This document shows positions 34,430 to 45,192 of a stretch of 64,000 nucleotides of DNA, in pieces. Below the pieces are notes generated by a model, which did no database searches, was not told where the DNA came from, and was given only the letters and a program-made list of their open reading frames with translations. Within the stretch, counting starts at the first letter, position 1. Every line of letters starts with the position of its first letter. This DNA is from Straminergon stramineum (Eukaryota > Streptophyta > Bryopsida > Hypnales > Calliergonaceae): positions 32,121,001-32,185,000 of the forward strand of contig OY987265.1 of NCBI GenBank assembly GCA_963920665.1, given 5' to 3'. Made by a program: the position numbers and the translations under genes.

Positions 34430-35322
34430 CCAACCCCTAAAAGACCATTTGTCCCTTTAGGAGACAACTTGGATTTTGGGCACATACTTATAGTCTCCAT
34501 TTTTGTTATGATTCTTTGAGATATTTTTTGAAGATAGAAAAATTGATTATTTTTGTAGGAATATAATTTTTTTTTCAATTGATGCCCCTATAACAAAAAT
34601 TATGTTTGGAAACATAAGTTACATTCAAAATTGGAGTGACTGGGCAGCCAAAAAAAATTTCAAAAATTTCAATTTTTTTCAATTTTTTTTCTTGTAGATT
34701 GTATTTTTTTCTACATGTAAAGATTTGGATAAGTGATGTGAAAGTTATGGACAATCTTCTTTTTCGCACAATCAATGCATCTTCTTATAAAAATAGCTTG
34801 TAGGATTTATTTTTGTATGCAATTTTTAGAATTAAAAAAAGAAGTTCTACATGTTTTAGTTTTCTTGATGGAACAATCTCGCTATTGGGATTATTTCATT
34901 TTAATTCCATCTTAGAGATATTAATAATTTAGATTTTCCTTCTATCTTTTACCTATTTTTATTTAACAATTTTTTTAAAGATTGAAAATGAAGTGTTTTT
35001 TTCATGAATTTTTTTCCCAGACTCTCAATCCAATTCCCCACTATAAAGATTCAAACCTCAAAACTATATAGTGCCAAAAATTTAAGTTAAGAAGGTTCAA
35101 AGTAAAATAATCTAGTCCCATAACTTGCTAAAAAACTTGTTTTTTTCACTTTAAATGCTAATATCTTGCAATCTCTACAGTGAAAATTTTTTAAATCTAT
35201 TCTACAAATTCTCATTCTAGTTAGATGTGCAAAAAAAAACGATTTTCAATTTTTTTACTCATTGCAATAAAAATGGTAGTTTTGAATTGGGGGGGGGGGG
35301 GCTTGGTCCTTCTAGGGATTAA
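34430..35322 (-). mobile_element. TTAA-type element C, reversed copy
   Basis: Left end CCAA-CCCCTAAAAGACCATTTG (TTAA decayed). Right end GGTCCTTCTAGGGA-TTAA. About 893 bp. The interior is antisense to C1. A G-run of 12 lies at 35290-35301. Confidence 0.6.
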
Positions 35323-35873
35323 GTGTGGCATGTGCCTTAAAAAGATTCTCATTGGAGGTCAATCCTAACATTTCAAGCAATGGTCCTTGAAATCACTGTT
35401 CATCTTTAGTTCAACATTCTTAACACTATATTCCACTTGTTGATTGATCAATTTGATTATTTGTGGGGTACATTTGGTGAACAATGGTATGAGACAAGAA
35501 TATCGAGGACTCTTGAATAATGGGTGTAAACTTTTAGCATGTCAAATTTAGCACCCATCATGAATGTGGATGTTCTTCCATGACTCATCTATAACTTATT
35601 TCCTCAAGTTCTTCAAAGCAATGTCTAGGAAGAACCAACATCAAGTTCAAAGTTAGCTAATGGAATTGTTAACAAAGCATGGTTGCAATTTGAAAACATT
35701 AGCTAAAAATCAATGGACAAAAACAAAAAAAGAATTGATTTTGAATGGGAGATAGTGAAAATAACCAGACTCTATCCTTGAAAAAATGGTTCAATTTGAG
35801 AATTGAAGGAAAATAGCTAGTAAAACTCGAAAATCTTCCTAGATGTTGCTTCAAAGAATTTGGTAAAAGCATC
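35323..35873. other. Unassigned AT-rich DNA
   Basis: Nothing recognisable. Confidence 0.4.
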
Positions 35874-36339
35874 TAAGGTAAAAAAAGTCCATTACGAACC
35901 TTTTGCCCATTATGGAACTCTATGAATGATCCTATTATAGTTTTCTTTTAGTTTTTGAGATTTGGGCCACATTCAATTTCTTCACTAATTGGAATGGAGT
36001 AATTAGTGACTGCAATAGGAACTTTTAGTTTTTTTTGTGTTAGTTCATTTCAAGAAGTGCCTTTTTCAAGTCTTTTGTATTAAAAAATATTGTGATTGTA
36101 ATAGGTAAGTAAGACGAGTGTTATGGATCAGTTTTTGTTGGTTTGGGGGTAGTCTACAAGCTGTGATGGGTTGAACACTATAAAAATTCATAACAAATTC
36201 ATACTTTGTTGGAATAATATAGTTTCAAATGTTCTCGCTATTTCTATCACTTGACCTTCTCTAGAAAAAAAATAGAGAGTTTTAGAAATGACAAGAAGGC
36301 AAAACCTCCATTTGGTCCGTAATGGGCTATTTTACCTTA
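35874..36339 (+). mobile_element. TA-bounded element S, copy 1
   Basis: Left TAAGGTAAAAAAAGTCCATTA, right AATGGGCTATTTTACCTTA, 466 bp. Collinear in reverse with S2 at 56113 throughout, for example TTTGGGCCACATTCAATTTC and CTATTTCTATCACTTGACC. Its right TA is shared with T1. Confidence 0.7.
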
Positions 36340-36861
36340 AGGTAATCCTACCTATGATAGGCAAACTATCCATGACAGGGCTCCTAGGAAATGATCCATT
36401 AGAGTCTTACATCAACCTATGACAAACTTTCTCTGATAAATAAGATTAGGACTGCATTAGGTTGGTTAGTGACCAAAATCACTTGCTTTGGTGATGGAGT
36501 TATGAGTGCATGTTTTAGGAACTTCTAGCTTTTTAGCGTAAATTCACCAAAGCAAGTGATTTTTTTCATTCTTCATGTTTTGGCCATGTTAGGAAATATT
36601 CTGGCCACTTAATTTAGGTGGTAGGATGGCTGTTATGCATACACTTTTTGTTGGTTTGGGGATAGCCTACAGACTATTTTGGGCTAACAGGTAAGGACAC
36701 TTCAGAAATTCATAAAAAAATTTTACTTTTTCAGAAAAATAAAATTACAATTGCTCTCTTCTTTTCTCACATTTGTCCTTGTATGGAAAAAACTCTGAAT
36801 GTTTTTGCTAATTGTAACAGGGCAAAACACTCATTCTGCCTGTCATAGGCAGGTTTACCCA
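36338..36861 (+). mobile_element. TA-bounded element T, copy 1
   Basis: Left TAAGGTAATCCTACCTATGA, right TGTCATAGGCAGGTTTACCC, a partly decayed complement. The interior shares CAACCTATGACAAACTTTCT and GGTTTGGGGATAGCCTACAG-type blocks with S1 and T2, so S and T are relatives. Confidence 0.55.
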
Positions 36862-37720
36862 GAGGGGCTTTATGATGCCTTTGCCAAGGTGAGTCCCGCG
36901 GATCAATGCTAAGTTATTTAACAGCCCCAGGTGTCCTTCCCCCAAGCCTTCCTTCCTTCCATGTAAGTTAATGACATTGCTGCTGTGCCTATCACATTTG
37001 CCTGACATGATTCAATCATTCGCCTCCACGAACACGAATTAATTCCCATTGCTGGAGTTAATTTCAATTACATGGGTTGTTGGGTACCAGTGTCCTTGCC
37101 AAAAGGCCAAATTGATCGTAACTTAAGGTAGATTGATTGATGTCTACGCAGGGAAGGTACTAACTTCCACAAGTTATCATAATAATGGGCACAATCTTGA
37201 GCAAATATTGATCGTAGATGATGAATTGATCGATGTCCATGCGGGGAAGTTAGTCACATAATGTACTACTTCGACTGGTTTAGTTATAATAAGTTAGGCA
37301 CGATCAGTCTTGCAATTGGGGAAGCAAGTTGACTGGATGCTGCTTGTTGAGGCCGATGAGCTCAATGATGCCTGATTGCCAAGGGCCGAGGGGGCGTCAT
37401 TGAAGGACTAAGGGCTCCGAGATTCACAGCAGGGAAAGATTTATTTAGTGGAGGGACGGTCTCATGTTTTTGGGTACTTTGGCACACCCACCCTCCGTCC
37501 ATCATCACCGCAAATCAAATGACAATATGAGTTTCAATCCCAGGACGGATTCTCAATACGAGGACCCCTGTCTGCGGTACCTATAGCTGGATCTGTACAA
37601 GCTACAAGCTACAAAACTGAGTACACTCTAATGGCACAAAAAATAATTGGATTCTTTTTGGGGGGTTACTGTACTAATTTTTAAAAATTATTTTAACCGT
37701 AAGCAACCAGCAATATCAAA
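36862..37720. other. GC-richer island
   Basis: Contains CCTTCCTTCCTTCC near 36944, several CTTAAGGTAG/TAAGTTA motifs and two similar stretches around GATTGATTGATG (37130) and GAATTGATCGATGT (37223). A 66-codon frame is not credible. No gene is seen. Confidence 0.4.
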
Positions 37721-37949
37721 TTAACCCTTAAATGCTGACACGGACGTTTGTGTCCGATGGATGACAAAGAATCTTTCTATGTAGGACAAAACTGCAACTA
37801 TTCATCTTTGGAATTTTGTGAGAAAAGCATTGGTCTTCTATAGTAGTATGACTTCCAATGAATATTTTTGGATTTTATAAAGTAGATGATGTCACATGGT
37901 TCCAGAAGGGAGTATTTCCATGGTCACATGTATGTCCTTCAAGGGGCAA
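37721..37949 (-). mobile_element. TTAA-type element A, copy 6
   Basis: Left TTAA-CCCTTAAATGCTGAC, then GTCCGATGGATGACAAAGAA. Right CCTTCAAGGG-GCAA, a decayed TTAA. 229 bp. Confidence 0.65.
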
Positions 37950-38295
37950 TGTTGCTTTTGTTCTTAGGACTACATGCATAAGATAATTGAAGTAGTGTGA
38001 TTTGTAGTAATAATATGACCTACAGTTGTCTAGTGGTAAGGGTGTTTTTAGGTGTCAAGGCCCCCTTCTACAGATAGAACCTTTCTTAGTGCCCCCTCCC
38101 TTGGTGTATAATATGCATTAAGAGAGTTTGTAAACAGTAGGTGATCCATGCCTATGATTCAAGATGAAAAGATATGTGGTGCACGTTTTAAGATAAAAAA
38201 GACAAGTGTCCCTATGGCTTCTCTAAATGCACAAACCTCTCTTAGTGCATAGTCTTGACACCATGCATTAAGGGAGGTTCTACATGTATAGCTTA
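37950..38295. other. Unassigned DNA
   Basis: The stretch around 38075-38290 has two loosely similar 'cctctcttagtgc...cattaag' segments in opposite orientation, perhaps an old foldback. It was not resolved further. Confidence 0.3.
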
Positions 38296-38885
38296 GTGCC
38301 AAAAGCTTTGATTCATTCCATTTGGATAAGTGATGTGAAAGTTATGGAGTATCTTGTTCTCTCAACAGTTACAACAACTTTTTGAGAAAATAATATGTGG
38401 AATTCTTTTTTAAACTCCATTTTCATAATTTTTTCAAAACATGTTCCATGTGGATTAGATTGTTTGAAAGAACAATATCACTATTTGAATTTTTTTGTTT
38501 CAATTCCATCTTAGAGATATTAATAATTTAGATTTTCCTTTTATCTTGTACCTACTTCTAGTTAACATTTTTTAAGAATGAAAATTAAGTTTTTTTTTCT
38601 ATACTCTCAACTCAATTACCCATCATAAGATTTAAACTTCAAAACTTTGTGGTGCAAAATATTTAAGTTAAGAAGGTTGAAAGTCAAATAATCTAGTCAC
38701 GCAAGATGCAAAAGAACTTGTTTTCTTCACTTGAAAAGCAAATATCTTGCAATTAGATTCTATGTGGTTAAAAAATTTGAAATTTATTCCATGCATTCTC
38801 ATATTGGTTTAATAGGTGTAAAATCCTACAGATAGATGTACAAGAATAATAATTTTCAAAGTTTTTTACTCTTTGTAAAAGAATT
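38296..38885 (-). mobile_element. TTAA-type element C remnant, both ends lost
   Basis: Matches the interior of the reversed C copy at 34430: GGATAAGTGATGTGAAAGTT, ATCTTAGAGATATTAATAAT and GTGCAAAATATTTAAGTTAA. Neither terminus is present. Confidence 0.5.
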
Positions 38886-38976
38886 TGGGCTCCATTTGCA
38901 TCCAATTTGGGGGATATGCAAAGTGTCTTTGATGATGAACCCATCCAAAGGGTTGTGCTAGAGGGCCATCAATATC

Positions 38977-39127
38977 GTAACCCTTAAACAACATTGAGGT
39001 GGAAAAGTGGTTGACAGATGACTTGACTATTCACTATAGAAAAGAAAGAATGCACTTGTTGGTCCAATAATCCAAGCATTTTGGTGACTACCTTGGTCAT
39101 AGGGGGACCGTGTCTTCCAAGGGTTAA
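38977..39127 (+). mobile_element. TTAA-type element G, copy 2
   Basis: Left GTAA-CCCTTAAACAAC, right TCTTCCAAGGG-TTAA, 151 bp. Contains GAATGCACTTGTTGGTCCAA and GACTACCTTGGTCATAGGGG as in G1. Confidence 0.65.
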
Positions 39128-39133
39128 AAGCAG

Positions 39134-39760
39134 TTGTTTTGTTTGTTATGATGAGATCTCGGATATCCTATTTCCCCCGGTGGATTTCTTGGTAATGTTG
39201 GAAAGCTCTCAATGATGAAAGGTGCATGGACTTAGTTTTGAGGTGTTCTGATTAAGGGAGGCAACCCATTTCCAAACGCTTAAGTGGTTACACCTATCTA
39301 CAAGGTGAGTTTCTTCTAGGGGAAAATTATCCAGTGTGCAGAAATAAAGTTAAAAAGGTTTTCATAATTTTCGAGATTTTTATTTTGCAAAACATAATTA
39401 CTATGAAGTTTTGAGCGGAAGATTTCGTTCCTCCCACTTTGGTCACATAGACCTCCATGTTTTCTACAAGGGCTGGTTGCAAAATCCACCCAAGAATTAA
39501 GAGTGTTGTAAAATGATCACAACGTGCCACAACTGCACATGGAATTGTGCTATAATTAATCACTATCATCTCCTCTTGCGCGGAAAGAGAGTAGTCTATA
39601 TTCCCAAAAGGGGGCAGTCATCAAGAATGGGTTGCCTCCCTTATAGGCAAAAAAGATATCGAAATTCAAAGTTTTCATGAATGAAAAAATGAAAAAAAAT
39701 GAATTTTTCTTTTTTCATATTTTGGTATATTGTGGCAACGGCACATGGCACACTACCGGA
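39134..39760 (-). repeat. Repeat P, copy 2, split by element K2
   Basis: The left part 39134-39252 (GTTTTGTTTGTTATG, AGATCTCG, GGTGCATGGAC) and right part 39644-39760 (ATATCGAAATTCAAAG, then TGTGGCAACGGCACATGGCA) join into a complete reversed P unit when K2 is removed. Confidence 0.7.
39253..39643 (-). mobile_element. TA-bounded element K, copy 2, nested in P2
   Basis: Left TAAGGGAGGCAACCCATTTC, right AATGGGTTGCCTCCCTTA, near-perfect terminal inverted repeats. 391 bp including both TA. The reversed interior has ACAACGTGCCACAACTGCAC. Confidence 0.8.
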
Positions 39761-40386
39761 AGTGTAGGTGAGATTTGCTCACCCCGGAATCCCGGATCCA
39801 TTTGTTCCTTGTTTTTCTCCCCCTGACCCAGCAGTTTTGTACACAATTCTTGACTTACGCTGCCCAGTACATGAAATTTAAGTCATTCAAATCATCCTGT
39901 CCTCCTCCGCTGCTGTTTCGACCTTCTTCCTTGAAGGACTCAGTTGGTAATTATGCAAGCACATTGAAGCGAACATGGTTGTTTGCAAGGACATGGGAAA
40001 ACTTGCACTACCTTATATTACTATTCCATTAAATTGGCTATGGGTGAAGGCCTGTCCACTGTGGTTGCTTTTCTTATTTTATTTTATTTTTTTCCGTCCG
40101 CCCTGGTTGCTTTGGCACTGCATCCCTCATTTTTCTTGCTTTGGGAAAGTTCTGATAGTTATGGGTAGTTTCAATGGAAGGTTGTTGATGGGCATGTTCC
40201 AACTTACACATTTCCAAGAGGTGGAACAGGGCTGTCAGAATCCCCGACCAAACCAGACGCTGCGGAGTTCATACAATTCCCCATAATATAATGGCAATGA
40301 GTGGAAGTTGTCCACTGATGTGTTTCCAAAAAAAAAAGGAAAAAAAAGATAGTCTCCCTGATAACTTGGAATCAGTTGCCAGAATG
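39761..40386. other. GC-richer island
   Basis: Overlapping frames of 61-103 codons occur in all three forward frames here, which suggests lack of stop codons from composition rather than a gene. No domain is recognised. Confidence 0.35.
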
Positions 40387-40969
40387 TTAACCCCTAGAGG
40401 ACCTAGGCATATTTGGGGCAGAAATTGTCAAAAACTGCCACTTTTTAGGGCAGCAAGAAAAAAATGGAATTTAAAAAAAAAAAATTCAATAGTACAAATT
40501 TGAACTAGACTTCTTTGGGAACATGTGGAAATTTTTTTAGAAATTTTGACTGCACGGATTGAAAGATTATAATGTTTGAAGTTAGGAGACAAAGTTTTTT
40601 TTCAACCTTGCCCAACATGGCTTGCAAACTCTAACTCCTTCTAGAATGAGATTCTTACACTAAATAGGGTTATTTTTTTTTTACGTTTGCATCTTAGATC
40701 ATGTAAGCTACACACCCACCATATTTCAAAATCATAGGAAGAGTTTTGCACATGCTGCTTGAAGTTGCCCAAGCTGCCCACAAAGTTCAAGGCAGCATAA
40801 CTTTTGATTTGGGCACCCAATCAGAAAAAAAAACAGATTTTTAGGAAGGAGATTCATAGTTACACATTATGTCCAAATTTCATGAACATTTGACTAAAAA
40901 TGACTTCATAGGAGCCTACCCAAAATTTCTTGCATACGATGAACAGACACTTGGTCCTTTAGGGGTTAA
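40387..40969 (+). mobile_element. TTAA-type element M (C-like subfamily)
   Basis: Bounded by TTAA-CCCCTAGAGGACCTAGG and CTTGGTCCTTTAGGGG-TTAA, 583 bp. Contains GATTGAAAGATTATAATGTT. Its right TTAA is the left TTAA of A7. Confidence 0.7.
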
Positions 40970-41195
40970 CCCTTGAACAATGCGGCGGACGATTATTGTC
41001 CGATGAATGACAAGGAATTCTCCTGTGTAGGAGAGAATTGCAACTATTCATCCTCGGAATTAAGGGTAGAAAGGGAAGATCTTCTACAGTAGTTTGACTT
41101 CCAATGAGTATTTTTGTTTTTTCTAAAGTAGATGATGTCACATGGTTCCAAAATGGGTGATTTCCACAGTCACCAGCCTGACGTTCAAGGGTTAA
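40966..41195 (-). mobile_element. TTAA-type element A, copy 7
   Basis: Left TTAA-CCCTTGAACAATGCGGCGG, right CGTTCAAGGG-TTAA, 230 bp, both TTAA intact. It closes the M-A chain and is followed within 20 bases by the P cluster. Confidence 0.75.
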
Positions 41196-41209
41196 CTTAG
41201 TTATGCACT

Positions 41210-41975
41210 AAGCTTAGTGTGCCTTGTGTCGTTGCCACAACTAAAACCAAAGTAAAATTAATTTTCTAATTTTTTGATTCATAAAAACTTCAAAATTCAA
41301 TAACTTTCACATTGTAGGTCAGAATGTCATGAAACAAAGCCCATGCACCCCTCCTCACCATGGGCTTTTTGATGGTACTAAGAACGTGGCCAATGGACAC
41401 ATTGTCTAGGACATCTCAATGTAACAAACAAAAGAATTAAAACAAACAAACAACTGGGCATGCATTTTAGTATCCACTGGTGTGCCCTATGCCATTGCCA
41501 CAGTGAAACTAAAAGTAAAAGTGTTTTTCTAATTTTTTTGTTAAAAAATAACTTTGAAATTCCATAACTTTCACACTGTAAATCAAAACGCCACGAAACA
41601 AAGCCCGTGCACCCCTCCTTGCCAAGGGCTTTCCGACAATACCAAGCACGTGGCTGGGGGATGCACGGTTTGGGAGATCTCAACGTAACAAAGAAAAGAA
41701 AAGAAAACAAATAGCCTGTCTTAATGTATGGACTAGTGTGCCATGTGTCATTGCCATAGTCAAAATCAAAGTAAAAAGTATTTTTCTAATTTTTTTATTC
41801 ATAAAAACTTCAAAATTCCATAACTTTCACAGTGTAAGTCCAAACATCGTGAAACAAAGCCCCATGCACCCCTCCTTGCCAAGGGCTTTTCAAGGGTACC
41901 AAGAACTTGATTGGGGGACACACGGTCCGGGAGATCTCAATGTAACAAACAAAACAAACAAATAACCTAACTTAA
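41210..41975 (+). repeat. Repeat P, three tandem copies (P3-P5)
   Basis: Units start at about 41215, 41476 and 41733 (TAGTGTGCC or TGGTGTGCC), a spacing of 261 and 257 bases. Each runs GTTGCCAC, AACTTCAAAATTC, TAACTTTCACA, ATGAAACAAAGCCC, TGCACCCCTCCT, then GATCTCAATGTAACAAAC. The 110-codon minus-strand frame here is repeat sequence. Confidence 0.8.
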
Positions 41976-42232
41976 GGTATGGATACCTTAAGTTAAGTTT
42001 GTTTTGTTTTGTTTATTTGTTACATTGAGATCTCATGGATTGTACCTCCCTTGGTTGCATTCTTGGTACCGTCAGAAAGCCCTCAGCAAGGAGGGTGTGC
42101 ACAGGCTTTGTTTTGTGACATTCTAACCTACAATGTGAAAGTTATCGAATTTTAAAGTTTGTATGAATCCAAAAATTAGAAAAATATTTTTACTTTGATT
42201 TTGATTGTGGCAACAGCACAAGGCACACTACA
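41976..42232 (-). repeat. Repeat P, inverted fourth copy (P6)
   Basis: A reversed P unit meets P5 head to head at about 41981 with the palindromic junction ACTTAAGGTAT/ATACCTTAAGT. P5 and P6 together form an inverted repeat of about 500 bp with essentially no spacer. Confidence 0.8.
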
Positions 42233-43318
42233 GTAGGAGGTCCTGAAATGGAGCGGGCATTAAGAATCGACCGTAAAAAAGGTCCATGAACAGTGCAGGT
42301 GGTTCCTGAAATGGACCACATTTTAGGAAGAAGGTTATTGTGACAACATATGTGTGATTTTAGGACCATGGACAGTGTTTTAGGCCTACTATTCTGTGTC
42401 ATTCAGTAAACATAAATGTGTCGTTAAATTGTAAACAGGTCGTTTGAAATTACATTGACAAAGGAGAGGTAAATGTAAATGAAAGTGAGGCCTGCAATAC
42501 ATAGAAAAAAGATATGAAATTTTGTTATAATGCCATGCACTCAAGACACCCTATTCACATATTTTGGAACTTCTGTGAACACACTGTGGAAGTTGTTAAA
42601 CCATTTTGAAACTATTGTGCTCTTTTCAACAACACATGCAAATTGATTAATGGTGCAGTCTACAAACATAAATAGTGACCTAGGCACTCTTCACTTCAGA
42701 AAATCAGATCTTATTCATTCTAAGTCAGAAAATTATGGTTCTAATTGTCATGCATTTCTCTTCCATTTGTGTACCTACCAAAAAAAATTGGAAATCATTC
42801 AGCTCACTGTTTCTTCCACAGCTGTCATTTTCTCCTTAGATGTGCCATTTTCAAGCCTGCTACCTTAATACAATGTGAATAAACAACTGAAATTCCATTG
42901 CAAGTAGCCACCAGTGAGGGCTTAGTTTACTTTACCTTACCTTACAAGTTTTTAGAAACAAATTAAGGCAACCAAGGCTGTTATGCAAGGGAGGCATTGG
43001 ATCTCGACCTTGTAACAACTGAGCAACTGATCTCTGATGTCAATTTGAAAGAAGAATCCTAAAACTTTTTCAATCTCTGATTTGCTTTCCTTTCCTTCAA
43101 AAATTTGAAAGATTAAGTGGAAAAAGTACAAGCATCATACTCAATCTAAAAAGCAATGTTGTCTACAAGTCGATGGTTTGATATTGATTTTTTTGGGTGG
43201 GGTGGGGCTCAAATAATGATTGTAACTACTAAGTAGATTGACACTGTGGTCTTGATTATTTGTTATTGAGAACAAGTACTGGTTGTAAGTGTGTAACTAC
43301 TGCCTGGTTTGTTCCCTA
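42233..43318. other. Unassigned DNA
   Basis: Includes two GGTCC.GAAATGGA-like stretches (42239, 42303) and a TTTACCTTACCTTAC motif at 42930. A 72-codon frame at 42650-42868 is not recognisable. Confidence 0.35.
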
Positions 43319-44241
43319 TTATCCCTTAAGTCCTGAGGCCATTTTTCCATCAAAAAACACCTAATTCTGCTGAGTTCACCCAAGAAATTAGAATTAAAAA
43401 AAATAAATTAGAATCTAACAATAGGATCTCTTACTTCACTAGTCTCAAATCATGTGGTAAAAATTTCATGAAGTTTGACTGTACAGATTTGAAGATATTA
43501 GCATTCACAATTGGGAAAAAAAAAGTTTTGTGAAGGTTGATTTGCTAATTTAGATGACTTTGACTGCAATTTGTGGAATTTTTTGTCATTCAAGAATTTG
43601 AATTAAAAATTTCTTGTGTTGAGGAATTGAGTTGAAAATGTAAGAAAAAAAATAAAAATAAACATGATTAATTTTCATTCTCTAAAATTTTTTGGGGTAG
43701 AAGTAGGTCCAGGATTGAAAGAAAAACTAAATCATTAATAACTCTAAGATGGGATTAAAAGACTATAATCCCAATGGTGAGATTGCTTCAGCAAGTAATC
43801 TTAAACTTGTCAAACAATTGTTTATGAAAATTTGTGAAAATTGCATTTAGAAATGAACCTTATACGTTATTTTTTCAAGTAGATGCTCCAATTGCCCAAA
43901 AAATAAGATTGTCCATAAATTTCACATAACAAATCTAAATGGAATGAGTCAAAGCTTCTAATGTAGATAAAATTACAATTTATGAGAAACAAAAAAAATT
44001 TGAAATGAAATTTTTTTTTTGTGTGAATGGGGTTGTACTGGTTGCACCTAAAAAAGGACTTTTTGTACCATAACTTCTGTTCCGGAGCACGAATTGAAAT
44101 AAACATTATATTTCTAGAAAGCTCATTTGTTTTTCTATCTTCACGAAGAGTTTTCAAAATTCACGATGAATATTGAGACCATAGGAGCCTCCCCAAAATC
44201 CATTTTGTCCCTTGAGGGGACAATGGAACTTGAGGGGTTAA
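43319..44241 (+). mobile_element. TTAA-type element C, copy 4
   Basis: Left TTAT-CCCTTAAGTCCTGAGG, right GGAACTTGAGGGG-TTAA, 923 bp. Shares with C1 the GACCATAGGAGCCT, CCAAATGGAATGAGTCAAAG-like and ATTTTGTCCCTTGAGGGG stretches. Confidence 0.6.
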
Positions 44242-44398
44242 GTTTTCAATCAAGAAGATCTATTTTTGTTTGTTAATTCATTCGTCTTTGAGAGAGGGTG
44301 ATACTTCCTAAAAGAGGACCAACTGATATGACATTTCCACCAATGCAAAGGAATATAAGTGTTCATCTTCTATTTCTTTGTATTGTCCCTTCCTTTCA

Positions 44399-44779
44399 TT
44401 AACCCATAAACGCCGATGCGGACGTTTTTTGTCCGATGAATAACAAGAAAGTAATCTGTAGGAAGTAGGAATGCAGTTTTTCATCTGGGTTTTTTTTAAC
44501 ACAATTGTGGAGACGCGCTGCATCTTGGAGGGCCAAAAATACTATCATTCAGATGCATTCATAATTTTAGGGAGCATAGACATGGAAGACAGAACACGGA
44601 AATACCCTTGCACGGTGTTAGGTCGTAGGCTGCCCTCCTACAATTTTCATGAGGGCAACGAGAGTTCCCCTTTCTTTGGTACTGTTCATGAACGTGTTTC
44701 TCTCCCACGGTCAGTGCACAATGAACAGTACTCAGCCCGCCTTTTCCCCGCGAGGACCAGTCCGTCGTTTAGGGGTTAA
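44399..44779 (-). mobile_element. TTAA-type element A variant with GC-richer interior
   Basis: Left TTAA-CCCATAAACGCCGATGCGG then TTTTTTGTCCGATGAATAAC as in family A. Right CGTCGTTTAGGGG-TTAA. At 381 bp it is longer than A, and its right two thirds (CGCGCTGCATCTTGG to CCCGCGAGGACC) is unlike A. A 102-codon frame crosses it without recognisable domain. Confidence 0.6.
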
Positions 44780-45192
44780 ACTCCTTATAAAAGATAGAAG
44801 TATAATGAAGTTGTCGTCCAATTCATTGTCATAGACCAAACTCAAACAATAGTAGATTAAGTAAATCAAAGAAGTCTATTTGCCAACTTTTCAAAATCAA
44901 CTTACTATTTTTCATTGCCCAACTTTGCAACCATGATTTCAGTTCACTTGTATCTTTTATTGAGTTTTATAGCTATACAATTTAATAATTAAACATCATG
45001 CATGATTGGATAATTGTAACTCTTCCATCCAATCCATAACTTAATTTGGACAAAACAACATCCACCAAGCTAGTATGATCTAGATTCAAGCATTGAACCA
45101 TATTTTGGAGAAGTATAATTTTTTTTTCCTCATGTTCCCCTAACATTTTTACTTTTCCATTTTGCATCATTCAAAACAATATTGTTTTATAC
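44780..45192. other. Unassigned AT-rich DNA
   Basis: No element or gene is recognised. Confidence 0.4.

Noticed and set aside
39775..40286. Three overlapping forward frames of 61-103 codons
   Set aside because: All three frames being open in the same place points to base composition rather than coding.
41378..41710. 110-codon minus-strand frame
   Set aside because: It lies wholly in tandem P repeats and is internally repetitive at the repeat period.
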